A DNA stretch of 64,000 nt from JAXMCK01 sp046349395 (GTDB lineage: Bacteria > Pseudomonadota > Alphaproteobacteria > Geminicoccales > Geminicoccaceae), in assembly GCA_046349395.1 (NCBI GenBank), contig JAXMCK010000006.1, positions 620,001 through 684,000 of the forward strand, written 5' to 3'. Shown here one piece after another: positions 1-8,101 of the stretch. Every line of letters starts with the position of its first letter. Position 1 is the first letter of the stretch. The position numbers and the translations under genes are program-made. The notes under the pieces were generated by a model. That model searched no databases. It saw nothing but the letters and a program-made list of their open reading frames with translations, and was not told the DNA's origin.

Positions 1-2
1 AG

Positions 3-875
3 CGGTTGACGGGCGACAGTTTCCTGGGCTGGACGCTGGGTCGGTTCGAGCTGCGCGACCTCGGGGTGTTCGGTTACGCCGTCCGCAGCGCGCCCGATCT
101 CCGCGCGGCGCTGCACATCATGGTCGAGATGTTCGGTCTGCTGTCGGAGGGCCCTCAGCTCGTCTTCGAGGAGAGTGGCGGCGAGGCGACGCTCGCCAGC
201 ACGGTCGACCTAGGCAACGCCATCAATCAGGTCGGCCTGCGAATGACGCTGGCCCATCTGCGGGAGCTGACGGGTCCGGAGTTCCGTCCCCTGCGGGCCG
301 GGCTGCCCGAGACGGACCCGGACATTCTGGTGGGCCTGTGCGAGCGTGCCGGCACGCGGATCGAGTCCACCAGCGAGACCTCTTCGTTCGTCACCTTCAG
401 CGCCGACACGCTCGACCGGCCGCTGCCCGATGCGGATCATGGCCTTGCCCAGGTGATGCGCAGGATCTGGGACGACGAGCGGCAGCGGCTGCAGTTGCGG
501 ACAACGTCCCTCCTTCGCCTGCAGCGCGCGATCATGTCGGTGCTGCCGGAAGGACAGCCAAAACTGGAGCGGATCGCGGAGACCATGGGCCTGTCGAAAC
601 GTGAGCTACGCTTGGAAATGCGATCGCTCGACACCAACCTGCCCCGAGCGACGGACCTGATCCGCGCGGGATTGGTCGATCGGCTTCTCGCCGAGCCCGG
701 CATGACGCTCGAACGCGCCGCGAAGGCTCTGGGCTACGGCGAACCGGCGGCGCTGACGCGCGCCCATCTTCGCTGGCGCGGCGTTCCGCCCATCGTCTCC
801 GGCGTCCGCAGTCCTGTTCGCGTGGTGCCGGAGGAAGCCGGCAGTTGGGTGGCCCATAGCAGTCGGCCGTCATGA
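3..875 (+). CDS. AraC-family transcriptional regulator, 5' end cut by the window
   Basis: The reading frame is open to the left edge. The first possible start is TTG at 6, but no upstream stop is visible, so the N-terminus is probably missing. The N-terminal two thirds resembles the arabinose-binding-like domain of OruR/ArgR-type AraC regulators. The last ~90 residues contain two helix-turn-helix-like segments: one around GLSKRELRLEM, the second around MTLERAAKALGYGEPAAL, ending in the family's typical RWRGVPP. It would be a cytoplasmic DNA-binding protein. Its target is unknown because its left neighbour is outside the window. The AraC assignment is solid; the inducer cannot be inferred. Confidence 0.75.
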   Translation, partial: RLTGDSFLGWTLGRFELRDLGVFGYAVRSAPDLRAALHIMVEMFGLLSEGPQLVFEESGGEATLASTVDLGNAINQVGLRMTLAHLRELTGPEFRPLRAGLPETDPDILVGLCERAGTRIESTSETSSFVTFSADTLDRPLPDADHGLAQVMRRIWDDERQRLQLRTTSLLRLQRAIMSVLPEGQPKLERIAETMGLSKRELRLEMRSLDTNLPRATDLIRAGLVDRLLAEPGMTLERAAKALGYGEPAALTRAHLRWRGVPPIVSGVRSPVRVVPEEAGSWVAHSSRPS

Positions 876-967
876 GAACCCGGGCCGGAGCAGCACGCCG
901 GCTCGCGCGACGACGCTGAGCATCCCTGAGCCGCGCTGGGGAAGCGCTGCTACCCTTCGGGCTACCG

Positions 968-996
968 TTGACTCGTGCCTGAAATAGGCATATAAT
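968..996 (+). promoter_or_regulatory. Near-consensus sigma-70 promoter of the hypothetical gene at 1005
   Basis: TTGACT (968-973) is followed after exactly 17 bp by a perfect TATAAT (991-996). The ATG of the next gene is at 1005, only 8 nt after the -10 hexamer. Transcription should therefore start at about 1003-1005, and the mRNA would be leaderless or nearly so. This is the strongest promoter match I see in the window. Confidence 0.75.
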
Positions 997-1004
997 CCTT
1001 ATCC

Positions 1005-1718
1005 ATGGATGACACCCCCTACCGCCTCGACCCCGAGTTCCGCGCCGGCCGCAAGAAGCGCCGCCTCGTGCGGCTCATGGCATTGGGTGCCACCGCCGCG
1101 AAAGCGGCAGCCAAGCTCAACATCACCGACGCCGAGCTCGACGCCTTCACCAAGGATCCGGACCTGCCGGACATGGTCGAGGCCTATCGCGAGATGTACG
1201 GCCTGCCCGAGGAGGAGATCCTCCGCCGCCTGCGCGACCTCGCGATCAAGATCCTGGTCGAGTCGGTCGAGGAACGCGATCCCAAGGTCTGCGCCTGGTT
1301 CTTCCGCGAGCTGCAGCACGCCCGCAATCCCTGCGTGACGCTGGCGAAGTCCGTCATGCGCGCCCAGGAGCGGGCGGCGCGCGAGGCCGCGGAGGCCGAG
1401 GCACCCAAGCCACCGCCCAAGGTGAAACGGGTGGTTTATCCGCCGCGCCCGTACGACGACCTGGAAGCGCTCCGCCACCGCATCACCGTCCGCCTGCGCG
1501 ATCAGCTCATCGTCGCGGCGCAGGAAAAGGCGCGGGACGAAGCAGAGGCGAAAGCTGCCGCCGGCGAGCCGAAGACAACGGCGCGTCCTGTCCAGACGCC
1601 ACCCGCCCGACCGGCCCTGACGCGTAGGATGGAGACCCAGGTCGAACGCGACATCCGCCGCGTCACGGCGAAGCTGCTGGGGAGGCGCGTGCCGGATCTC
1701 GACTTCGACACGTCGTAA
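1005..1718 (+). CDS. Hypothetical protein, possibly transcribed as a leaderless mRNA
   Basis: A 237-residue protein of no family I recognise. Residues ~25-60 (LMALGATAAKAAAKLNIT and following) look like a helix-turn-helix of the kind that recognises position-specific repeats or terminase sites. Residues ~65-125 are predicted helical. The tail is rich in Lys, Arg, Ala, Pro and Glu and contains a PKPPPKVKRVVYPPRPYDD stretch. There is no signal peptide or membrane segment. The ATG follows the -10 box at 991-996 by 8 nt, leaving no room for a Shine-Dalgarno site. It stands alone between an AraC regulator and metY. Phage-type small-terminase-like DNA binding is a possibility only. Confidence 0.6.
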   Translation: MDDTPYRLDPEFRAGRKKRRLVRLMALGATAAKAAAKLNITDAELDAFTKDPDLPDMVEAYREMYGLPEEEILRRLRDLAIKILVESVEERDPKVCAWFFRELQHARNPCVTLAKSVMRAQERAAREAAEAEAPKPPPKVKRVVYPPRPYDDLEALRHRITVRLRDQLIVAAQEKARDEAEAKAAAGEPKTTARPVQTPPARPALTRRMETQVERDIRRVTAKLLGRRVPDLDFDTS

Positions 1719-1854
1719 GCGCGCCGCACGCGCGACCTCCGTCCGACCGGTCCACCTCCAACCCCCTTATCGCTCTTCCACCAGCCCCCAGCCGATCCAA
1801 GGCTGTCCGGGGCCGTTCCCGATTCCACCTTCCTGAACTGACCCGTGGGGGCAC

Positions 1855-1877
1855 GGGGGAGCGCGGTGCGCTCCCCC
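1855..1877. terminator. Strong GC hairpin between the hypothetical gene and metY
   Basis: GGGGGAGCGC (1855-1864) and GCGCTCCCCC (1868-1877) form a perfect 10-bp stem with a 3-nt loop, or 9 bp with a 5-nt loop. A pyrimidine run without a clean T-tract follows. A second pairing, gcacgggg (1851-1858) with ccccgtgc (1888-1895), could replace or extend it. It may terminate the upstream gene or structure the metY leader. I did not find the SAM-II motif often seen upstream of alphaproteobacterial methionine genes. Confidence 0.45.
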
Positions 1878-1947
1878 GCCTCTCTTTCCCCGTGCACCGC
1901 ACCGACCGTTGCGATATCCGCCGGGTCGACCGACCGGGAGGTGTCGC

Positions 1948-3240
1948 ATGGATCCGAAGCCGCTGCGTTTCGACACGCTGGCCCTGCATGCGGGGCAGGT
2001 GGTGGATCCGGCGACCGGGGCGCGGGCGGTGCCGATCTACCAGACCTCGTCCTACGTCTTCCGCGACACGGACCATGCGGCCGGCCTGTTCAACCTGGAG
2101 CGGGCCGGGCACATCTACAGCCGGATCTCGAACCCCACCGTCGCCGTGCTGGAGGAGCGGGTTGCGGCCCTGGAGGGCGGGGTGGCAGCCGTGGCGACGG
2201 CCAGCGGGCAGGCGGCCCTGCATCTGATCGTCGCGACGCTGATGGGGGCCGGCGGGCACATCGTGGCGGCGCGCAATCTCTATGGCGGCAGCATCAACCT
2301 GCTGCGCCTGACACTGCCGCGCTTCGGTATCGAGACCACCTTTGTCGACCCGCGCGACCCTGCGGCCTTTGCCGCCGCCATCCGCCTGGAGACGCGGCTC
2401 GTCTATGGCGAGGTCGTGGGCAATCCGGGCCTGGAGGTGCTGGATCTGCCGGCCGTCGCCGAGGTGGCGCACGCGCATGGCCTGCCCTTCGCGGTCGACA
2501 GCACTTTCACCCCGCCGGCCCTGATCCGCCCGATCGAGCACGGTGTGGACATCGTCATGCACTCGGCCACCAAGTGGCTGGGCGGGCACGGCCTCGCCAT
2601 CGGCGGCATCGTCACCGACGCCGGCCGCTTCGACTGGATGGCGTCCGACAGGTTCCCGACGCTGAGCGAGCCCTATGCCGGCTACCAGGGTGTCACCTAC
2701 GCCGAGACCTTCGGCCCGGCTGCATTCGCCGCCCGTGCCCGGACCGAGGGGGTGCGCGACTTCGGCGCCTGCATGGCGCCGCAGAACGCCTTCTACATCC
2801 TGCAGGGGATCGAGACCCTGCCGATGCGGATGGAGCGGCACATTGCCAACACGGCGAAGGTGCTGGACTTCCTGAAGTCCAACCCTGCAGTGACCTGGGT
2901 GCGCCATCCGAGCCTGCCGGACCATCCGGATCATGCCCTGGCGCAGAAGCTGCTGCCGAAGGGGGCTTGCTCGATCGTCAGCTTCGGCGTGGCCGGCGGA
3001 CGGCAGGGCGGCGCCCGCTTCATCGAGGCCTGCAGGCTCGCCTCGCACCTCGCCAATGTGGGCGACGCCAAGACGCTCGTCATCCACCCGGCTTCGACGA
3101 CGCATCTGCAACTCGGCGACGAGCAACTGCAGGCGGTGGGCCTCAGCGACGACACGATCCGCCTCTCTGTCGGCCTCGAGGACCCGGCCGACATCCTGGA
3201 CGATCTGGGCCGCGCCCTGCGCGCGGCGCAGAAGGGGTGA
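1948..3240 (+). CDS. metY: O-acetylhomoserine sulfhydrylase (Cys/Met metabolism PLP enzyme)
   Basis: A cytoplasmic PLP enzyme of 430 residues. It would make homocysteine from O-acetylhomoserine and sulfide, or perform a related gamma-replacement. The N-terminal TLALHAGQ is typical of the family. The PLP lysine is K209 in HSATKWLGGHG, and the YSRISNPT and ASGQAAL segments fit. The ATG at 1948 is chosen because GGGAGGTG lies 4-10 bases before it. An upstream in-frame extension to 1909 has no such site. It is followed after 5 bp by a hydrolase and probably shares its transcript. Methionine gamma-lyase is the main alternative within the same fold, but length and N-terminus favour MetY. Confidence 0.87.
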   Translation: MDPKPLRFDTLALHAGQVVDPATGARAVPIYQTSSYVFRDTDHAAGLFNLERAGHIYSRISNPTVAVLEERVAALEGGVAAVATASGQAALHLIVATLMGAGGHIVAARNLYGGSINLLRLTLPRFGIETTFVDPRDPAAFAAAIRLETRLVYGEVVGNPGLEVLDLPAVAEVAHAHGLPFAVDSTFTPPALIRPIEHGVDIVMHSATKWLGGHGLAIGGIVTDAGRFDWMASDRFPTLSEPYAGYQGVTYAETFGPAAFAARARTEGVRDFGACMAPQNAFYILQGIETLPMRMERHIANTAKVLDFLKSNPAVTWVRHPSLPDHPDHALAQKLLPKGACSIVSFGVAGGRQGGARFIEACRLASHLANVGDAKTLVIHPASTTHLQLGDEQLQAVGLSDDTIRLSVGLEDPADILDDLGRALRAAQKG

Positions 3241-3245
3241 CGCCC

Positions 3246-4049
3246 ATGGCCACCCCCGCCCCCGTCTTCGTCTCGACCTATGGCCGCACGGCCGTTCGCG
3301 GCCAGGAGACCGTCATCCTGGTCCACGGCGCCGGCATGGACCAATCCGTGTGGCTGCTGCAGGGCCGCTATCTCGCCTTCCACGGCTGGAACGCTCTGGC
3401 CGTCGACCTGCCGGGCCACGGCCGCTCGAAGGCGCAGCCGGTACTGACCTCGATCCCCGCCATGGCCGACTGGCTGGCCGAGCTGATCGCCTCGATCGAC
3501 CAAGGCCCCGCCACCCTGATCGGCCACTCGATGGGTGCCCTGGCCTCGCTCTGCACGGCCGCCCGCCATCCCGAGCGCGTGGCACGCCTGTGCCTGCTGG
3601 GTGCCGCCGCCTCGATGCCGGTGCACCCGGCTCTCCTGGAGCTCACCGCCGCCGGCGACCCCAAGGGTGTCGGCCTCATCTGCGACTGGGCCTTCGGCAC
3701 CCGCGCTCAGCTCGGCGGCAACGCCCAGCCCGGCGGCTGGCTCGTCGGCACCGCGAAGAGCCTCCTGCTCCGCGGCAGCGAGGCCGTGCTCGACAGCGAC
3801 CTCCGCGCCTGTGCCGCCTATGCCGACGGCCCGGCCGATGCCGCCCGCGTGCGCTGCCCGACGCTGCTGGTCCTGGGGAGCGACGACAAGATGACCCCAG
3901 CCAAGGGCGGGTATGCGCTGGCGAAGCTGATCCCGGGTGCCAGGACCGTCGAGATCCAGGAGGCCGGTCACATGATGATGGTGGAGACGCCGGAAGCGGT
4001 GCGCGAGGCGCTCACGGGTTTTCTTCGGGCTCCTTCGCCCGCGACCTGA
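3246..4049 (+). CDS. Alpha/beta-fold hydrolase
   Basis: A 267-residue soluble hydrolase. The nucleophile elbow is GHSMG (S95), the oxyanion region VLVHGAG is near residue 27, an Asp sits in LVLGSDDKM, and a C-terminal His sits in EAGHMMM. Together these give a complete Ser-Asp-His triad. The substrate is not predictable. It starts 5 bp after metY, so co-transcription is likely, although a link to methionine synthesis is not shown. Its last 38 bp overlap the convergent acyl-CoA synthetase gene. Confidence 0.8.
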   Translation: MATPAPVFVSTYGRTAVRGQETVILVHGAGMDQSVWLLQGRYLAFHGWNALAVDLPGHGRSKAQPVLTSIPAMADWLAELIASIDQGPATLIGHSMGALASLCTAARHPERVARLCLLGAAASMPVHPALLELTAAGDPKGVGLICDWAFGTRAQLGGNAQPGGWLVGTAKSLLLRGSEAVLDSDLRACAAYADGPADAARVRCPTLLVLGSDDKMTPAKGGYALAKLIPGARTVEIQEAGHMMMVETPEAVREALTGFLRAPSPAT

Positions 4050-5661
4050 GCTCGAATTTCTGGATCTTGCCCGTCGCCGTCTTCGGCAGGGCGCCGAACA
4101 CGATCCGGGTGGGTGCCTTGTAGTGGGCCATGTGCGCCCGGCACCAGGCGATGATCTCGGCCTCCTCGGCCGCAGCCCCGGGCTTCAGCGTGACGAAAGC
4201 GCAGGGCGTCTCGCCCCAGCGCTCGTGCGGCATGGCGACGACGGCCGCCTCCATCACGGCCGGGTGGCGGTAGAGCGTCTCCTCCACCTCGAGCGAGGAG
4301 ATGTTCTCCCCGCCCGAGATGATGATGTCCTTCGCCCGGTCCTTCACCTCGGCGTAGCCGTCCGGGTGGCGCACGGCGAGGTCGCCCGTATGGTACCAGT
4401 CGCCCCGGAAGGCCTCGGCGGTGGCGGACGGGTTCTTGAGATAGCCCTTCATCAGCGTGTTGCCGCGCAGCATGATCTCGCCCATCGCCTGCCCGTCCTG
4501 GGGTACGGGCTCCAGGGTCTGCGGGTCGGCCACCTGCATCTCGGCCATGGTCGGGTAGTTCACCCCTTGCCGCGCCATCAGCGAGGCGCGCTCGGTCATG
4601 GCCATGTCCGGCCAGTCCGCCTGCTCGATGCAGACGGTGGCGGGGCCGTAGCTCTCGGTCAGCCCGTAGAGGTGGGTGACGCGGAAGCCCATACCCTCCA
4701 TCGCCTCGATCACGGCACTTGGCGGCGAGGCGCCCCCGGTCGCCACCTCGACCTTATGGGCGAAGCGCCGCTTCGCCTCGGCCGGCGCATGGATCAGCGT
4801 CGTCAGCACGATCGGCGCTCCGCAGAGATGGGTCACCTTCTCCTCGTCGATCAGGCGGAAGATGACGGCCGGATCGACCTTGCGCAGGCAGACATGCGTG
4901 CCGCCGACGGCCGTCACACCCCAGGTGTAGGTCCAGCCGTTGCAGTGGAACATCGGTAGCGTCCACAGATAGACCGAGCGCGTGCCGAGGCCGAAGACGA
5001 GCGCATTGCCCATCGCGTTCAGGAAGGCGCCGCGATGGTGGTAGACGACACCCTTCGGGTTGCCGGTCGTGCCAGAGGTGTAGCAGAGCGAAAGGGCATC
5101 CCACTCGTCCGCCGGCGGGCTCCAGGCGAACCCGGGATCGCCCGTCGCCAGCAGTTCCTCGTAGGTCATCCTTCCCAGCCGCTCGCCGGGGCCGGCGGGG
5201 TCGACGATGTCGATGACGATCGGCGGCTTGGCGAGGGTCCGCACCGCGGCCTTCATGACCGGCGCCCACTCGGTGTCGGTCAGCAGCACCTTCGCCTCGC
5301 CGTGCTCCAGGATGAAGGCGATCGAGGGTGCGTCGAGACGGATGTTGAGCGCGTTGAGCACTGCACCCGTCATCGGGATGCCGTAATGCGCCTCCAGCAT
5401 CGGCGGGATGTTCGGGCACATCACGGCCACGGTGTCGCCCTTACCCACGCCCAGGCGCTCCAGGGCGCTGGCAAGCCGGCGGCAGCGGGCGTCGACCTCC
5501 GACCAGGTGAGGCGCTGGTCGCCGTAGACCACACCCGTCCGCTTGGGGAACACGCCGGCCGCCCAGGTGAGGAAGTCGAGCGGGGTGAGCGGCCGGTAGT
5601 TCGCGCGCCCGCGCTCCAGGCCGGTGTCGAAGATGCTGCCCGCCGCCATGTCGTCCGCCAT
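4012..5661 (-). CDS. Acyl-CoA synthetase (AMP-forming, AlkK-like)
   Basis: A 549-residue ANL-superfamily ligase. The P-loop-like motif is YTSGTTGNPKGVVYHH. The adenylate motifs are LYGLTESYG and YHTGDLAVRHPDGY, the hinge is KDRAKDIIISGGENIS, and the C-terminal catalytic Lys sits in KTATGKIQKFELR. ISGGENISSLEVEE is typical of medium/long-chain fatty acyl-CoA ligases. The start is ATG 5661 with AAGGG directly before it. ATG 5649 is nearly as good, with the same site about 12 nt upstream. It lies downstream of the O-antigen ligase gene by 28 bp in the same direction and overlaps the convergent hydrolase by 38 bp. Confidence 0.87.
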   Translation of the reverse strand: MADDMAAGSIFDTGLERGRANYRPLTPLDFLTWAAGVFPKRTGVVYGDQRLTWSEVDARCRRLASALERLGVGKGDTVAVMCPNIPPMLEAHYGIPMTGAVLNALNIRLDAPSIAFILEHGEAKVLLTDTEWAPVMKAAVRTLAKPPIVIDIVDPAGPGERLGRMTYEELLATGDPGFAWSPPADEWDALSLCYTSGTTGNPKGVVYHHRGAFLNAMGNALVFGLGTRSVYLWTLPMFHCNGWTYTWGVTAVGGTHVCLRKVDPAVIFRLIDEEKVTHLCGAPIVLTTLIHAPAEAKRRFAHKVEVATGGASPPSAVIEAMEGMGFRVTHLYGLTESYGPATVCIEQADWPDMAMTERASLMARQGVNYPTMAEMQVADPQTLEPVPQDGQAMGEIMLRGNTLMKGYLKNPSATAEAFRGDWYHTGDLAVRHPDGYAEVKDRAKDIIISGGENISSLEVEETLYRHPAVMEAAVVAMPHERWGETPCAFVTLKPGAAAEEAEIIAWCRAHMAHYKAPTRIVFGALPKTATGKIQKFELRSRAKEPEENP

Positions 5662-5689
5662 CCCTTGGGCGACCCGGCGTCGCCGTCGC

Positions 5690-6916
5690 TCAGGAAGCCG
5701 GGAGCGCCTCGGCTTGTCCAGGGGCGGTGGACTCCCACGGCCGGCGGTGCTGCGAGCGCACCAGGGCCGCGGCAATGGTGAGGACGAGGATCAGCACCGT
5801 CGCGTGGTAGATCGCGTTGAAGAAGTTCTGCAGGCAGCACTCGGCCAGGATGTCGGCGGCGACGATCAGGATCAGCGTGCGCCGGACGGGATCGTCGTCG
5901 AGGTCCGCGGCCCGTAGTGCTGTCCCCAGAAGCTGGGCCACGAGGCAGGCCACCAGCAGGAGGCCCAGTGGTCCCGCCTCGACGAGGAAGCGGACGAACT
6001 CGTTGTGCGGCCACTCCAGGAGGCTGTCGCCGTCGATCTCCGGCCGCCCGTCGGCCAGCTTCTCGCGGACGGCACCCAGGCCCAGGCCCATCGGCCTGTC
6101 GGCCAGCATCGACAGCCATTGCCGGATGCTGACCCACCGGCCGGAGCTGTAGTCGTCATTGCCGACGCCGATCAGCCGCAGGACGAGGGAGTCGCTGACA
6201 AGCAGGCTGCCGATGCCCAGGACAAGGGCGATGCAGCCGAGGACCAGCAGGTTCCGCCGCAGTTGCGTGCCGCGGTCGGGTGCCACGATCCAGGCGAGAC
6301 AGGCGTAGAAGAACAGCGCCGCCAGGGTCGTGCGCGAGGCGCTGAGCAGCAGCATGCCGAGCGCCATGGCGGCGACCACGGCCGTCACGATCCTGTCGCG
6401 CCCGGTGACGGTCGGGAAGCGGGCGGCGGCGAGGACCAGGGCGATCAGCGACAGGCTGCTGTGCATGACGACCGAGCCCGTCGGATCGTAGCGGACGATG
6501 CCTTCGTAACCGCGGGCGACGACGGCCGGCTCGGCCAGGGTCTGATAGAGGAAGGTGCCCGTCACGTAGACGGCGAGCAGGCGCCAGACGAAGAGGACGA
6601 AGTCCGTGCCGTCGAACGAGCGGACGAGGTTCGGTGCGGCCAGGATAACGAGGATCGGCAGGACGATTTTGTAGTCGATCGGATCGACCGTGCTGAAGGA
6701 GTCCACCAGCCCGACGGCCGGCAGCAGGACCAGGACGAGCACGGTGAGCCCCGACGGTCGCGGCATGGTCGGGCGGAACAGGAAGGGGAAGAGCAACAGG
6801 ATGGCGACGAGCAGAGAGAAGAGGACGATGCGCTGGCTCTCCAGGCCGAGTGCCGCGGCCGTCGAGGAGGATAGGGCTGCGAAGGCGCAGACCAGGACGA
6901 GGAGCAGTCGGGCCAT
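5690..6916 (-). CDS. O-antigen ligase / Wzy-type polymerase-like membrane protein
   Basis: About 408 residues from ATG 6916, nearly all hydrophobic, with roughly ten membrane segments. The SASRTTLAALFFY segment and the long periplasmic loop ending near GPHNEFVRFLVEAGPLGLLL-type sequence (here EWPHNEFVRFLVEAGPLG) match the Wzy_C O-antigen ligase family. The conserved His/Glu of WPHNEF and the Arg in SASRTT are the expected functional positions. It would join or polymerise surface glycans in the inner membrane. It is divergent from the nucleotidyltransferase and split glycosyltransferase genes, 61 bp away, which supports a polysaccharide role. A second relative lies at 50964-52370. Confidence 0.8.
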   Translation of the reverse strand: MARLLLVLVCAFAALSSSTAAALGLESQRIVLFSLLVAILLLFPFLFRPTMPRPSGLTVLVLVLLPAVGLVDSFSTVDPIDYKIVLPILVILAAPNLVRSFDGTDFVLFVWRLLAVYVTGTFLYQTLAEPAVVARGYEGIVRYDPTGSVVMHSSLSLIALVLAAARFPTVTGRDRIVTAVVAAMALGMLLLSASRTTLAALFFYACLAWIVAPDRGTQLRRNLLVLGCIALVLGIGSLLVSDSLVLRLIGVGNDDYSSGRWVSIRQWLSMLADRPMGLGLGAVREKLADGRPEIDGDSLLEWPHNEFVRFLVEAGPLGLLLVACLVAQLLGTALRAADLDDDPVRRTLILIVAADILAECCLQNFFNAIYHATVLILVLTIAAALVRSQHRRPWESTAPGQAEALPAS

Positions 6917-6977
6917 GGCCCATCCGTCGCAGGAAAATGTTTGACCTGAACTCGCGTTCTGGTTGAAATATGCGGCG

Positions 6978-7655
6978 ATGTCCACGCCCAAGGTGAAGCA
7001 TTTCCCGATCCAGCCGAGCTGGCCGCCGGCGGCCCGCGCGATGCAGAGCTGCGCCTTCATCCTGGCGGCCAACTGGGTGTTCCAGGGCATGCGCGGCATG
7101 GACCGGAAGGAGCTCGGGTTCCGGCTGGGGTTGGAGGCGCTCGTTGCCTTTCTCATCGCGAGCGTTCTCATTGCTCACGAGATAGGTGCCGAGCCCGCGG
7201 CGATACTTGCGCTGCTCCTTGCCCACACAGCGAGCTTTCTCTTCAACGGCCAGCTCTGGGTCTGCGCCCGCTACTGTCGCGCCTGGCATCGGGATCCGGC
7301 CACGCTAGAAGCGGCATTTCTCGACATCGTTCGCGAACTGCGGCGTCAACCTTGGCTCGACGAGGCGGTGGCGATCGGCTCGCGCGGCGACCGCGGTGCC
7401 GTGCGCGGCGACCGATCGGACCTGGACGTGCGGATCGTAGTTCCCGAAGGCATTGAGGGACTGGTGCGCGCCAATCTCCTGCTGATCCGCCTCCGCACTG
7501 AAGCACTTCTCGGCCGCATCCCGCTCGACATCTACGCCTATGACGAGCCGCGCTCGCTCGACCGGTTCGACCAGCGGGAGCGGCTGCTCGTGCTACTTGA
7601 CCGGCGCGGTCGGCTGGAGCGGCGCTATCCGCAGCGGGTCAGCGGGCAGGCATGA
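6978..7655 (+). CDS. Membrane-anchored minimal nucleotidyltransferase (pol beta superfamily)
   Basis: From ATG 6978 the protein is 225 residues; an in-frame TTG lies 15 nt upstream. The N-terminal half has two hydrophobic helices, around LGLEALVAFLIASVLIAHEI and AAILALLLAHTASFLF. The C-terminal half has a complete NTase signature: GSRGDRG, then SDLDVRIV carrying the two metal aspartates, and a third Asp in IPLDIYAYD. Its stop overlaps the next start as ATGA at 7652. It sits with Alg14/Alg13-like and O-antigen ligase-like genes. An activation or modification step in polysaccharide synthesis is inferred; the substrate is unknown. Confidence 0.7.
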   Translation: MSTPKVKHFPIQPSWPPAARAMQSCAFILAANWVFQGMRGMDRKELGFRLGLEALVAFLIASVLIAHEIGAEPAAILALLLAHTASFLFNGQLWVCARYCRAWHRDPATLEAAFLDIVRELRRQPWLDEAVAIGSRGDRGAVRGDRSDLDVRIVVPEGIEGLVRANLLLIRLRTEALLGRIPLDIYAYDEPRSLDRFDQRERLLVLLDRRGRLERRYPQRVSGQA

Positions 7656-8101
7656 TCGAGCGACGGCGGGTCTGCCTCGCCTATTCGCCGGGCGGCCATC
7701 GCGCCGAACTGGACCGGGCGCTGCAGGGCATCGAGTTCACCGACTGCTTCCACGTCACCTTCGCGAGCGGGCGCGAGCCGGCCGGACCCCGGACCTACTT
7801 CATCGAGCACCCGCGCCGGTCTCTCCGGCGCACCCTGCGCGCCTTCACGGACGCTTGGCGGGTCCTGCGTCGCGAGCGGCCGGAGGTCGTGATCTCCACC
7901 GGCGCCGACGTGGCCGTGCCGGTCGTGTTGGTGGCCGCAGCCATGGGCTGCACGACCGTCTTCGTCGAGACGGGCGGCACGATCGACGCCTCGCTCTCGG
8001 GGCGGCTCACCTACCCGTTCGTCGATCTCTTCATCATCCAGTGGCCGGAAAAGCTCGCCGCCTTCCCACGCGCCGTCCTGGCGGACGGCCTGCTGCTTTG
8101 A
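7652..8101 (+). CDS. Alg14/PssD-like membrane-anchoring half of a split glycosyltransferase
   Basis: A 149-residue protein. It begins CLAYSPGGHRAEL, equivalent to the GGH motif of Alg14/PssD. VVISTGADVAVPVVLVAAAMGC and VETGGTIDASLSGRLTYPFVD follow, also family hallmarks, and it ends near IIQWPEKLAAFP. In characterised pairs this protein recruits the catalytic Alg13-like half to the membrane to transfer a sugar to a lipid-linked acceptor. It overlaps the nucleotidyltransferase by ATGA and the Alg13-like gene by TTGA, so translation of all three is probably coupled. The family assignment is strong; donor and acceptor sugars are unknown. Confidence 0.82.
   Translation: MIERRRVCLAYSPGGHRAELDRALQGIEFTDCFHVTFASGREPAGPRTYFIEHPRRSLRRTLRAFTDAWRVLRRERPEVVISTGADVAVPVVLVAAAMGCTTVFVETGGTIDASLSGRLTYPFVDLFIIQWPEKLAAFPRAVLADGLLL

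Noticed and set aside
1005..1718. Prophage small terminase gene
   Set aside because: The helix-turn-helix-like region is suggestive, but there is no large terminase, portal or other phage gene anywhere in the window.
1719..1947. SAM-II riboswitch upstream of metY
   Set aside because: The characteristic conserved segments and H-type pseudoknot pattern are not seen; only GC hairpins are present.
1845..3245. N-terminal extension of the alpha/beta hydrolase frame across metY
   Set aside because: metY occupies this stretch in another frame, and the hydrolase has a proper start at 3246.
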